The notes: generated by a model from the sequence alone, not told the origin. Positions 43,974 through 53,836 are shown, counted from the stretch's first letter. The stretch: DNA of 59,804 bases from an uncultured Oscillospiraceae bacterium (GCA_947626315.1 CANQRQ010000017.1:1-59804); one strand, 5' to 3'. Numbers and translations: made by a program.

Positions 43974-45277
43974 CAACTGATGGCGAGGATCTTTTCCAGC
44001 TCCTCCGGCTCGTCAGGGAAATTGACAATGGAAATGTCCGCCCCCAGGCTCTTGAGCTTACCTACAAAATTCTCATAGCCGCGCTCGATATAGTGGATAT
44101 CCTCCACCACCGTCACACCGGCGGCGCACATGCCGGCGATGATCATGGCCGCGCCGGCCCGCAGGTCGCAGGCCTGGACCAGGGCGCCTGTCAGGCGCTT
44201 GCCGCCCTCGATGATGGCGATCCGGCCGTCCACCTGGATCTCCGCCCCCATCTTGCGCAACTCGTTGACGTATTTAAAGCGGTTGTCGTAGATGCCCTCC
44301 GTGATCACGGAGGTTCCCTCCGCCAGGCACAGCAGCGTGCCCATCTGGGGCTGCATGTCCGTGGGGAAGCCGGGATAAGGCAGGGTCTTTACATTGACCC
44401 TGCGCAGGGTGCTGGCCCCCTTGACCAGCACGGAATCCTCATATTCCTGGATGATGGTACCCGTCTCCCGGAGCTTGGCGCTGATGCACTCCAGATGCTT
44501 GGGGATCACGTTCTTGACCAGGACCTCTCCCCCGGTGGCGGCGGCGGCCAGCATATAGGTGCCCGCCTCGATCTGGTCGGGGATGATGGTATAGGAGCCG
44601 CCGTGGAGCCTGTCCACGCCGTTGATTTTAATAGTGTCGGTCCCCGCGCCCCGGACATCCGCGCCCATGGAGTTGAGGAAGTTGGCCAGGTCCACAATGT
44701 GGGGTTCCCTGGCGGCATTTTCAATGATTGTCCGGCCCTGGGCCAGGGTCGCCGCCATCATGATGTTCATGGTGGCGCCCACGGAGACCTTATCCAGATA
44801 GACCCGTGCCCCGCGCAGCCGACCGCCGGCCGCCTCCGCGTAGACGAAACCGTTCTTGACGTTCACCTCCGCCCCCATAGCGGTCATGCCCTTGATGTGC
44901 ATGTCGATGGGGCGGACGCCGAAGTTGCAGCCACCGGGCATGGTCGTCTTGGCCGCGCCAAACCGGCCCAGCATGGAGCCGATCAGATAATAGGACGCCC
45001 GGATCTTGCGCATCAGGTCGTAGGGCGCGTCCTGATAGCGCACATTGGTACAGTCGATTTCAATTGTAGAGGGATTGATGAAACTGACCTTCGCTCCCAG
45101 CTCGGCCAGGATGGTCAGCAGCATATCGGTATCGCTGATCTGGGGGATATTCTCTATGCGGCAGACGCCGTCCACCAACAGGGCCGCCGGAATAATCGCC
45201 ACAGCGGCATTTTTAGCTCCGCTGATCTCAACTTCTCCGTGCAGCGCGACGCCGCCATGAATCACATATTTATCCAA
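43973..45277 (-). CDS. murA: UDP-N-acetylglucosamine 1-carboxyvinyltransferase MurA (second copy)
   Basis: This is the second MurA, 434 residues, starting with TTG 45277 (GGAAGGTG 7 nt upstream). It has the standard SGAKNAAVAIIPA and catalytic PGGCNFGVRPIDMH motifs, and GFPTDMQPQ, so it should be active and fosfomycin-sensitive. Two MurA paralogues are usual in low-GC Gram-positive bacteria. It has its own promoter and leads the yycJ-rlmH operon. Confidence 0.95.
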   Translation of the reverse strand: MDKYVIHGGVALHGEVEISGAKNAAVAIIPAALLVDGVCRIENIPQISDTDMLLTILAELGAKVSFINPSTIEIDCTNVRYQDAPYDLMRKIRASYYLIGSMLGRFGAAKTTMPGGCNFGVRPIDMHIKGMTAMGAEVNVKNGFVYAEAAGGRLRGARVYLDKVSVGATMNIMMAATLAQGRTIIENAAREPHIVDLANFLNSMGADVRGAGTDTIKINGVDRLHGGSYTIIPDQIEAGTYMLAAAATGGEVLVKNVIPKHLECISAKLRETGTIIQEYEDSVLVKGASTLRRVNVKTLPYPGFPTDMQPQMGTLLCLAEGTSVITEGIYDNRFKYVNELRKMGAEIQVDGRIAIIEGGKRLTGALVQACDLRAGAAMIIAGMCAAGVTVVEDIHYIERGYENFVGKLKSLGADISIVNFPDEPEELEKILAIS

Positions 45278-45335
45278 TAGTGTACACCTTCCAATATATC
45301 CAGTGCAAACCTGGCGCAGGCTCCACCAGATGTAG

Positions 45336-45364
45336 ATTTTATCACATACTACAGAAATTAGCAA
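45336..45364 (-). promoter_or_regulatory. Promoter of the second murA
   Basis: On the minus strand TTGCTA (45364-45359) and TAAAAT (45341-45336) are 17 nt apart, about 60 nt before the TTG start. Confidence 0.6.
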
Positions 45365-45390
45365 CTGTTTTCTGCCGGCGCCGGGGAAAA

Positions 45391-45930
45391 TCAGCGCCCG
45401 GCCAGGATTTTCTCCGCCTTCAGCACCGCTACAATGGTCTTTCCGTCGTCAATTTCCCCGGACATGACCATCTCGCTGAGTTTTTTCAGGCTGATTTTCT
45501 CCACATTGAGGAACTCGTCCTGATCCGGGTGGCTCTTCCCCGGGTGCAGGCCCAGAGCCAAGTAGATGTGCAGCACCTCTGTGGAAAAGCCCGGCGAAGT
45601 GCAGCAGCCGCCCAGATACAGCAGTTCATCCGCCGTAAAACCCGTCTCCTCCGCCAGTTCCCGCACGGCGCAGGTCCGGTGATCCTCCCCCGGTTCCAGC
45701 TTCCCCGCCGGAGCCTCCAGCATCATTTTGCCGAAGGGGTAGCGAAACTGCCGCACCATGTAGCAGTTCCCCTCATCGTCCACCGGCAGGATCGTCACCC
45801 CGCCCGGGTGCTCCACCACTTCCCGCTTGACCTCCGTGCCGTTATGCAGCCGGGCCTTGTCCAGCCGGACCGTGACAATGATGCCCTTGTATTTGACCTC
45901 GCCGTCGATTTTTGTCTCCAGGTATTCCAA
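45391..45930 (-). CDS. NUDIX hydrolase, ADP-ribose pyrophosphatase-like
   Basis: The product is predicted to cleave ADP-ribose or related nucleoside diphosphates. The NUDIX box is complete (GKLEPGEDHRTC followed by AVRELAEETGF), and the N-terminal dimerisation strand with YKGIIVTVRLDKARL matches NudF-type enzymes. I chose TTG 45930 (AAAGGAG 6 nt upstream; 179 residues, the usual size) instead of ATG 46038, which would add 36 residues without homology and cover the promoter region. Confidence 0.85.
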   Translation of the reverse strand: MEYLETKIDGEVKYKGIIVTVRLDKARLHNGTEVKREVVEHPGGVTILPVDDEGNCYMVRQFRYPFGKMMLEAPAGKLEPGEDHRTCAVRELAEETGFTADELLYLGGCCTSPGFSTEVLHIYLALGLHPGKSHPDQDEFLNVEKISLKKLSEMVMSGEIDDGKTIVAVLKAEKILAGR

Positions 45931-46092
45931 CGGAAGCTCCTTTCCCCGGGCCAAGACCGGCCCGGAAGAGCGAAAATAATTTGCGTGATTTACATAACGC
46001 GTGTTTTTAGTATACCATATACTTTCCGGTATTTCCATATTTTTTGCATAGAAAATGCGAAAAAAATTGTTTATTATAGGGATAATCCATCA

Positions 46093-46119
46093 AAAGAGAG
46101 ACAATTCGCTCTCTTTTTG
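46093..46119 (+). terminator. Leader terminator-like hairpin before the 83-codon ORF
   Basis: The stem AAAGAGAG (46093-46100) pairs with CTCTCTTT (46109-46116), followed by TTGTTTC. It lies between a likely -10 box (TATTAT, 46072-46077) and the ORF at 46138, so it may attenuate that gene. Confidence 0.5.
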
Positions 46120-46137
46120 TTTCATAAGAGGAACAAT

Positions 46138-46389
46138 ATGGTTACATACTATGTATCATCTGACTGTGTGGCCGCCGTTCTGGAGCGGGAGGAGGCCGTA
46201 AATCAGGCTGCTGTGCGCGCCGCGGTCTCCGACTGCCTGGCCTTGGCCGGGCGCCGCCCCTGGGAGGAAATGGAAGCGGAGCTCTACGGCCTGGAAAACC
46301 GCTTTCTGCTGATCGCCCGGCCCCGCTCCCCCGCCCTCCGGCGGCTCAGCGGCGACTTTCCCCGGCTGCGGAGAAAGCCGGATTCCTAA
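46138..46389 (+). CDS. Small protein of unknown function upstream of cbiM
   Basis: The 83-residue ORF starts MVTYYVSSDCVAAVLEREEA, with GAGG 6 nt before the ATG. It has no membrane segment or known motif; the C-terminal 20 residues are Arg- and Pro-rich. I do not recognise it. It ends just before the palindromic promoter of the nickel/cobalt importer and is probably not part of that operon. Confidence 0.55.
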   Translation: MVTYYVSSDCVAAVLEREEAVNQAAVRAAVSDCLALAGRRPWEEMEAELYGLENRFLLIARPRSPALRRLSGDFPRLRRKPDS

Positions 46390-46394
46390 AAAAT

Positions 46395-46460
46395 ATCCCC
46401 CCGGGGGGCTTGTGCGGGGAACATTTCATGGTATACTTTTTTCAGATGCATCTGAAAAAA
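46395..46460 (+). promoter_or_regulatory. Promoter and operator of the CbiMQO operon
   Basis: The perfect palindrome CCCCCCGGGGGG (46397-46408) within ATCCCCCCGGGGGGCTTG overlaps the -35 region TTGTGC (46410-46415); TATACT (46432-46437) follows at 16 nt. The element matches the one before the His-rich CsoR-like gene (12009-12052). Immediately after the -10 box a second palindrome, TTTTTTCAGATG with its complement (46437-46460), covers the transcription start; it may be another operator or a leader hairpin. Confidence 0.7.
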
Positions 46461-46478
46461 AGATGTGAGGTGTTTCTT

Positions 46479-47549
46479 ATGCATATGGCTGACGCGCTGC
46501 TGGCCCCCACCGTGGCCGCGGCAATGTATGTGGCCTCCGGCACGGCCGCCGGGGTCTCCATCCACAAGCTGCGGAAGGAGGACGCGCCCCAGAAGCTGCC
46601 GGTAATGGCGGTCTCCGCGGCGCTGGTCTTCGCCGGCCAGATGATCAACTATACCATTCCCGGCACCGGCTCTTCGGGCCACATGTGCGGCGGCATGCTG
46701 CTGTCAGCGCTGCTGGGGCCCCAGGCAGGCTTCCTCTCCATGATCGTGATCCTCACGATCCAGTGCCTTTTCTTCGCCGACGGGGGCTTGATGGCCCTGG
46801 GGGCAAACATCTGGAACATGGCCTTTTACGGCTGCTTTGTGGGCTATTACCTGCTCTGGCGGCCCATTCTCCGCAGCCGCCTCTTTAAGGGCCTGGGCGT
46901 TAAAGGCGCTCAGCGCTCCCGGATCATCCTGGCCTCTGTGGCCGGCTGTGTGCTGACCCTGCAGCTGGGCGCCTTTTCCGTGGTTTTGGAGACCAGCCTC
47001 TCCGGCATCACCGACCTGCCCCTGGGTGCCTTCTGTGCCCTGATGCAGCCGATCCATCTGGCCATCGGACTGATCGAGGGCCTGATCACCGCCGCCGTGC
47101 TGCTCTTTGTGTACGAATCCCGGCCGGAGCTGCTCAGCGGCCTCTCCCCTGCGGAGGATTCTCTCCCCGCCAAACGCTCCCTCAAGGCCACCGTGGCCAT
47201 TCTGGCGGTGCTGGTGCTGATGGTGGGCGGCGGGCTGAGCCTGCTGGCCAGCTCCAACCCGGACGGGCTGGAGTGGGCCCTCTTTGGCAATGCCGACGCG
47301 GGCTACTCTGAGAACATGGGCCTGGATGAGGAAAATTTCGGCGTGAGCAGCGCCGCCGCTGAAAAGGCGGGCGCCGTTCAGGAGGTCACCTCCTTCCTGC
47401 CGGACTACGCGTTCCAGGGCAGCGACAGCGCGGCCGGAACCAGCGTCTCCGGCATCGTAGGCTCCGCTATGGTGGCGGGGGCCGCCGTTTTGATCTGCCT
47501 GGCCGGCGGCTTCTTCCGCCGCCGGAAAGCCAACTCTCATAAACACTGA
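46479..47549 (+). CDS. cbiM: ECF nickel/cobalt importer, CbiM-type substrate component fused to a PDGLE domain
   Basis: This S component captures Ni or Co at the membrane. The 356-residue product must begin MHMADALLAP: the N-terminal Met-His is part of the metal site in CbiM/NikM proteins, which fixes the start at 46479 (GTGAGGTG upstream). It has CbiM membrane segments (HMCGGMLLSALLGPQAGFLS, GGLMALGANIWNMAFYG) to about residue 225. A C-terminal CbiN-like part has the PDGLE motif (SSNPDGLEWAL) and a last membrane segment. The fusion replaces a separate CbiN/NikN subunit. Ni versus Co cannot be told from sequence; the regulator and larE favour Ni. Confidence 0.9.
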   Translation: MHMADALLAPTVAAAMYVASGTAAGVSIHKLRKEDAPQKLPVMAVSAALVFAGQMINYTIPGTGSSGHMCGGMLLSALLGPQAGFLSMIVILTIQCLFFADGGLMALGANIWNMAFYGCFVGYYLLWRPILRSRLFKGLGVKGAQRSRIILASVAGCVLTLQLGAFSVVLETSLSGITDLPLGAFCALMQPIHLAIGLIEGLITAAVLLFVYESRPELLSGLSPAEDSLPAKRSLKATVAILAVLVLMVGGGLSLLASSNPDGLEWALFGNADAGYSENMGLDEENFGVSSAAAEKAGAVQEVTSFLPDYAFQGSDSAAGTSVSGIVGSAMVAGAAVLICLAGGFFRRRKANSHKH

Positions 47550-47554
47550 AAAAT

Positions 47555-47599
47555 GACAGCTTCATGCAGGGCGCCTATGACGCCCTGCATAAAGCTGTC
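47555..47599 (+). other. Intercistronic stem-loop between cbiM and cbiQ
   Basis: The 8-bp GACAGCTT and 10-bp ATGCAGGGCG arms (47555-47562, 47564-47573) pair with 47581-47590 and 47592-47599, one C-A mismatch, 7-nt loop. No T-run follows. It may set the S-component to energising-module ratio by partial termination or mRNA processing. Confidence 0.65.
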
Positions 47600-47617
47600 C
47601 TCTGACTGTGAACGCCT

Positions 47618-48421
47618 ATGAACAAAATGCAGAAAGCGCTGCGGGAGCTGGCCGAGATGGACGAGCTCGCGGCGCAAAACTCCATCATCCACCGCCTCTG
47701 TCCCACGGCGAAGCTGCTGGCCACGGTGCTGTATATCGCCGTCGTGCTCTCCTTCGGCAAATACCAGCTCAGCGGCCTGGCCGTTCTGCTGCTGTGGCCG
47801 GTGCTGCTGTTCCAGCTGAGCGGGATCCCGGTGCACATCTGTTTTTACAAGCTGCGGATCGTGCTGCCCCTGGTGCTGGCGGTGGGCCTCTTTAACCCCT
47901 TTTTTGACCGAGCTATTCTCCTGCGCCTGGGGCCGCTGGCCGTTTCCGGCGGCTTTATCAGCATGCTGACGCTGATGCTCAAGGGGCTTTTGTGCCTGAT
48001 GGCTTCCTTTCTCCTGATGGCCACCACGAATTTTGACAGTCTCTGCGCCTCCCTCCGCAAGCTCCACATTCCCGGCATGCTGGTCACGCTGCTGCTGCTC
48101 ACCTACCGCTATGTGGGCGTCATGACGGAGGAACTGGCCGTCATGACGGAGGCCTACAGTCTCCGCGCCCCGGGACAGAAAGGGCTGCAGGTCTCCGCCT
48201 GGGGCTCCTTCCTGGGGCAGCTGCTCCTGCGCAGCATGGACCGGGCCCAGGAGCTCTACGCCAGCATGCTCCTGCGGGGCTACCATGAGCACTTCCACTA
48301 CGCCCCCATGAAGCCCTTCGGCCCGGGGGACGTTGTCTATTTGGCGCTCAGCGCGCTGTTCTTTCTGGTTTTGCGCTTCGTGCCCGCGGCCCAGCTGCTG
48401 GGCAATCTCCTGCTGAGGTGA
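47618..48421 (+). CDS. cbiQ: ECF transporter transmembrane (T) component, CbiQ-type
   Basis: The 267-residue protein couples the ATPase to CbiM. It has five or six membrane segments and the family coupling-helix motifs (YSLRAPGQKG and LYASMLLRGYH; Ala-Arg-Gly type). Its start at 47618 has no strong ribosome binding site. It overlaps the cbiO upstream region. Confidence 0.9.
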   Translation: MNKMQKALRELAEMDELAAQNSIIHRLCPTAKLLATVLYIAVVLSFGKYQLSGLAVLLLWPVLLFQLSGIPVHICFYKLRIVLPLVLAVGLFNPFFDRAILLRLGPLAVSGGFISMLTLMLKGLLCLMASFLLMATTNFDSLCASLRKLHIPGMLVTLLLLTYRYVGVMTEELAVMTEAYSLRAPGQKGLQVSAWGSFLGQLLLRSMDRAQELYASMLLRGYHEHFHYAPMKPFGPGDVVYLALSALFFLVLRFVPAAQLLGNLLLR

Positions 48422-48426
48422 GAATC

Positions 48427-49152
48427 ATGATCCAGTTTCAAAACGTCTCTTTCGCCTATGAGCCGGACCGGCCGGTTCTGCAAAATCTGTCCTTCCGCAT
48501 CGCCCCCGGGGAATCCGTGGGCCTGATCGGCGCCAACGGCGCGGGCAAATCCACTCTGATGAAACTCCTGCTGGGGCTCCGGCAGGGAGAAGGGCGCATC
48601 CTGGTGGACGGGACCGAACTGAACAAGGCCAGCCTGAGCGAGATCCGGCGGAAGCTGGGCTACGTCCTGCAAAATTCCGACAACCAGATGTTTATGCCCA
48701 CGGTCTACGAGGACATGATGTTCGCCCCTCTGAACTACGGCCTCAGCCGGGAGGAGGCGGAGCGGCGGGTGGACGCGGTGCTGGAGCGGCTGGGCCTGGA
48801 GGACCTGAAGCACCGGCACAACCACAAGCTCTCCGGCGGGGAAAAGCGCATGGCTGCCATCGCCACCATCCTGGCCATGGAGCCGGAGGCGGTGCTGATG
48901 GATGAGCCCAGCTCGGCCCTGGACCCCTACAACCGGCGGATCGTCATCAACACCATCCGCTCCCTCCCCCAGACCAAGCTGATCGCCTCCCACGACCTGG
49001 ACATGATCCTGGACACCTGCGACCGGGTGCTCCTCATGTCCAAGGGGCAGCTCGTCGCCGACGGGCCCACGGAGGAGATCCTCTCCGACCGGGCGCTTCT
49101 GGAGGCAAACCGCATGGAGCTGCCCTTCTGTCTCGCCGGGCGGACAAAGTGA
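48427..49152 (+). CDS. cbiO: ECF transporter ATPase, CbiO-type
   Basis: The 241-residue ABC ATPase has Walker A GANGAGKST (36-44), signature KLSGGEKRMAAI, Walker B AVLMDEPSSALD and the switch histidine in LIASHDLDMI. GAGGTGA lies 5 nt before ATG 48427, overlapping the cbiQ stop. It is the only ATPase in the operon, so it likely works as a homodimer. A strong terminator follows. Confidence 0.95.
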   Translation: MIQFQNVSFAYEPDRPVLQNLSFRIAPGESVGLIGANGAGKSTLMKLLLGLRQGEGRILVDGTELNKASLSEIRRKLGYVLQNSDNQMFMPTVYEDMMFAPLNYGLSREEAERRVDAVLERLGLEDLKHRHNHKLSGGEKRMAAIATILAMEPEAVLMDEPSSALDPYNRRIVINTIRSLPQTKLIASHDLDMILDTCDRVLLMSKGQLVADGPTEEILSDRALLEANRMELPFCLAGRTK

Positions 49153-49158
49153 ATAACA

Positions 49159-49220
49159 CGGGGCTGTGAGAAGCGAACCGCGGATGGTTCTTCTCACAGC
49201 CCCGCTGTTTCTTTTTTTTT
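49159..49220 (+). terminator. CbiMQO operon terminator
   Basis: There is a 15-bp GC stem (49159-49173 with 49190-49204) with an inner GAACC/GGTTC extension, followed by a long T-run including nine consecutive Ts. It also separates the convergent flavoprotein gene. Confidence 0.9.
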
Positions 49221-49224
49221 CGGC

Positions 49225-49794
49225 TTATTTGATCAGCTTTCCGCCGCTGTGCCAGGCCTGGCCCACCTTTTCGCCTACGGCGTAGTAGTCGTTGCGCATC
49301 TGGTCAAAGGTGAAGGCGTGCAGCTTGCCGGCGTCGATCTTCCCGTTCTCGTCCAGCACCGCCTCGTCCGCCAGCACGTTTACGATCCGCCCCAGGACCC
49401 GCAGGCCGTAGGGCTCCTCCTCCAGCTTCTCCACCGTGCACTCCAGCGTGACCGGGTACTCCTCGATCACGGGCGCGTCCACCCGCTCGCTTTTGACCGC
49501 GTGCAGCCCGCTGCGCCGGAACTTATCCGCCGCCTTGTTGGCTGAGGCGATGCCGAAGAAATCGGATTCGACCAGGGTGTCCGTCCCCGGGATGGCCAGG
49601 GTAAAGGCCTTTCTGGCGCGCAGATTGGCCACCGTCTTGTGGTCCTCCTCCAGGTTCAGCGCCACCATATCCTCCGCGCAGATGCCGCCCCAGGCCATCA
49701 TCATCACGTCCTCGGTGCCGTCCTCATTATAGGTCCCGATCATATAAGTGGGCATGGGGAACAGATAGGGCTTCGCCCCGAAACTCTTTTTCAT
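49225..49794 (-). CDS. Flavin reductase-like / FMN-binding protein
   Basis: The 189-residue product has the split-barrel FMN-binding fold of the flavin reductase-like family: PMPTYMIGTYNEDGTEDVMM near the start, VALNLEEDHKTVANLRARKA and the SANKAADKFRRSGL region. Members reduce flavins or bind FMN as part of oxidoreductases; substrate unknown. ATG 49794 has AGGAG 9 nt upstream. Confidence 0.88.
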   Translation of the reverse strand: MKKSFGAKPYLFPMPTYMIGTYNEDGTEDVMMMAWGGICAEDMVALNLEEDHKTVANLRARKAFTLAIPGTDTLVESDFFGIASANKAADKFRRSGLHAVKSERVDAPVIEEYPVTLECTVEKLEEEPYGLRVLGRIVNVLADEAVLDENGKIDAGKLHAFTFDQMRNDYYAVGEKVGQAWHSGGKLIK

Positions 49795-49866
49795 ATCCTG
49801 CAGCTCCTTTTCTCCGGCGGCAGCGGTTCTACCCCGCCGCCGGTTTTTCAATTTACAGCGGCAATT

Positions 49867-49895
49867 ATTATAATAAGGCCCGTTGCAAATGGCAA
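49867..49895 (-). promoter_or_regulatory. Promoter of the flavin reductase-like gene
   Basis: On the minus strand TTGCCA (49895-49890) and TATAAT (49872-49867) are 17 nt apart. An AAGTACCT/AGGTACTT hairpin lies directly upstream and could end the preceding gene. Confidence 0.75.
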
Positions 49896-49938
49896 GTACC
49901 TACATTTTTGCCAGGTACTTTCGCAAAGGAAAGCATCC

Positions 49939-51874
<1,936 letters not shown>

Positions 51875-51965
51875 TGCTTTCATCCCCCAATCGTTCTGCC
51901 CTGCCTTCCCGCAGGGAGATTATCTAAAAATATAGCATAGTTTGTCAAAGAAAGCAATCTTGGAT

Positions 51966-52000
51966 TCCCGGAGCTCCAGCGCTGTCCTGGAGTTCCGGGA
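51966..52000. terminator. Hairpin upstream of the glycosyltransferase-like gene
   Basis: A 14-bp stem TCCCGGAGCTCCAG (51966-51979) pairs with 51987-52000 (one G-T). It lies between the MFS gene end (with its array) and the glycosyltransferase-like start. The T-run is weak on both strands, so it is a possible terminator. Confidence 0.5.
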
Positions 52001-52051
52001 TTTAACTTTTAAACCGTCCGCGCAGCGTAATACCGCTCCCCTCCTTAAAAG

Positions 52052-52260
52052 CTTATAATGATTATATGATAGCGAAACGCCAAAAGCGTTTCGCCGAGCA
52101 GCTTTGCTGCTCAGCAAAACAGCAGTGCTGTTTTGCCATATACGCATTGCAATGAGCATCGCGCCAATGATTCTTTGAATCATTGGCTGCCAAACTTGTC
52201 GTTTGGCAGCGAAAACAATCGAACTCTCGATTGTTTTCGCGTAGCGATAATCATTATGAG
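52052..52260. repeat. 209-bp multi-hairpin element at the MFS gene 3' end
   Basis: An outer inverted repeat CTTATAATGATTAT (52052-52065) with 52247-52260 (one wobble) encloses a row of hairpins: CGAAACG, GAGCAGC, GCAAAACAGCA, GCCAATGATTC, TGCCAAAC and GCGAAAACAATCGA arms, each with a short loop. It looks like a cloverleaf-type structured RNA or a miniature palindromic element. Its right end includes the MFS stop codon. Confidence 0.7.
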
Positions 52261-53360
52261 AACCACCAGCCGAAAAGCGGCGACAGCGGGATCATAAAAA
52301 CCGAAAAGATCATGGAGGAGGCAGAGATCAGCGTGGCTCGCTGAGCAGACGGGAAGCGGTCATTCAGCCTTTTGTCGCTGACCAGCTGGAGGCTGTCGTC
52401 CAGAAGTCCTGCCATCAGGCCGGAGGCCATCAGCACCGGCAGGCACGTCCCCCGCGCCGCAAGGGCGCAGAGCAGAACACCTGCCCCGGTGAAGGTCACC
52501 GTCTTCGGATAGGACAGGCGGTCCAGCCTGCCCGTCAGCAGTCCTGCCAAGCCGCCGCCCAAGCCCAGCGCAAACAGCGCCGGTCCCAGCAGCGCCGGGA
52601 CTTTCACCGCCGCCTCTACCTTCTCTTGCAGATAGAATCCCGTCAGTGTGGCACATACTCCCACCAGAGCATTGAGCGCCATGATCCGGACAGCCACGGC
52701 ATCCGATCTGAGGAGCGTCCAGGCGTCCTGGACTGTCTCCGCCATGGCGGCGGGCAGCGTTCGCAGCGTGATTCCGGGAGTGTTTCGCTCCGGCTCGCTT
52801 ATGGTCAGCGCTGCCGCTAATCCGATGAGAGTAATCCCCGTGTCCAACAGGTATGCTCTCCGCCAACCCAGGAGCACCGTAGCCCCCGCCAGCAGCATAG
52901 CGCCGCCACTGCTGAAGCGGTATACCCCATTTTGCAGAGAGGAGAATTTCAGATAGTCCGCTCCCTGCCCCGCTTGGAGCATGGATTCATAGGTAATTGC
53001 CTCCCGCGTGCCGGATTCCAGGTTGTACCCAAGGGCGGAAATTGCCAGAGACAGACATACCCCGGCCATCCCCCGGGAGGCCGCCATCAGCAGAGTGGAG
53101 AGCACAAACATCACATGGCTGGCTGTCAGGGTCCGCTTCCTCCCAAGCACATCCGCCAGAAGTCCCGAAGGCAGCTCGCAGCATAGACTCACAACATGGA
53201 ACACGGCCTCCGCAAAGCCGATCTCCACCAGGGAGAACCCACGCAGAGCCAGCAAGAGAACCCACACACTTCCCGCCGGACGAAAGCCTACCGACCATTC
53301 CAGGACCAGAAGGGCCAGTTTTTGTCTGAAAATAGAAAACTGTTTTTGATTTATGGGCAT
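52254..53360 (-). CDS. Major facilitator superfamily transporter
   Basis: The 368-residue protein has about eleven membrane segments, with the MFS loop signature ADVLGRKRTLT after segment 2 (about residue 68-78) and a second-half counterpart GRLDRLSYPKT. Substrate unknown; it may export drugs or small metabolites. The start at 53360 has a spaced AAAGGA. The last codons lie in the multi-hairpin element. Confidence 0.85.
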   Translation of the reverse strand: MPINQKQFSIFRQKLALLVLEWSVGFRPAGSVWVLLLALRGFSLVEIGFAEAVFHVVSLCCELPSGLLADVLGRKRTLTASHVMFVLSTLLMAASRGMAGVCLSLAISALGYNLESGTREAITYESMLQAGQGADYLKFSSLQNGVYRFSSGGAMLLAGATVLLGWRRAYLLDTGITLIGLAAALTISEPERNTPGITLRTLPAAMAETVQDAWTLLRSDAVAVRIMALNALVGVCATLTGFYLQEKVEAAVKVPALLGPALFALGLGGGLAGLLTGRLDRLSYPKTVTFTGAGVLLCALAARGTCLPVLMASGLMAGLLDDSLQLVSDKRLNDRFPSAQRATLISASSMIFSVFMIPLSPLFGWWFS

Positions 53361-53627
53361 AAAAATAGCGCCATCCTTTCTTTTTCATTAATAAGAAAAG
53401 GACCGGCGCGGCCATTTGTCGTGACCCGTAGTCACCGAAAAAAGGGCGCACTGATCCCGTGGATGGCCATATCATAGCCATTAAAATGCAGGATCAAGCC
53501 GTTCTGCATCCACCGCATCGCTGTGCCCTCCTTTTATAAGATGGAAAAACTATAACATTGGCAAAGATGGAGTGTCAAGAGGTTTTTCCTCCCGAGTATT
53601 TCGGCGTCAAAACAGTTTTTGAGTGAA

Positions 53628-53800
53628 GCGTGAAATCGTGCCCTTGGCACGGTGAAATCAAGGGCTTGCGCCTTTGGTGAAATCGGCGCTTTGCGCCGGT
53701 GAAATAAAATCCGTCCCTCATCCTGCGAAGCAGGATTTTACCGCGAAGCGATTTCATCCCACGTCAGCGGGATTTCACCTGTCCGCAGGACGGATTTCGT
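53628..53800. repeat. GTGAAATC-punctuated hairpin array
   Basis: GTGAAAT(C) occurs at 53630-53637, 53652-53659, 53677-53684 and 53699-53705, separated by short hairpins (GTGCCCTTGGCAC, AAGGGCTTGCGCCTTT, GGCGCTTTGCGCC). The right half carries the complement GATTTCA at 53750-53756, GATTTCAC at 53771-53778 and GATTTCG at 53793. So left and right halves can also pair. The region 53361-54122 has no gene I can support. Similar tgaaatc-spaced hairpins occur in intergenic DNA of other gut Clostridia; function unknown. Confidence 0.65.
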
Positions 53801-53836
53801 TGCAAAAACCCAATGCTTTCGCATGGGGTTTTTGCG

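Noticed and set aside
46390-46478. Cobalamin or NiCo riboswitch before cbiM
   Set aside because: The leader is only about 40 nt and shows neither the B12 box nor the multi-helix NiCo fold. A protein operator fits better.
51920-52183. 87-codon frame upstream of the glycosyltransferase-like gene
   Set aside because: It lies in the multi-hairpin element, has no ribosome binding site, and its apparent sequence is produced by the palindromes.
53628-53800. CRISPR array
   Set aside because: The repeated unit is only 8 bp, spacers are palindromes of 13-16 bp, and no cas gene is present in the window.
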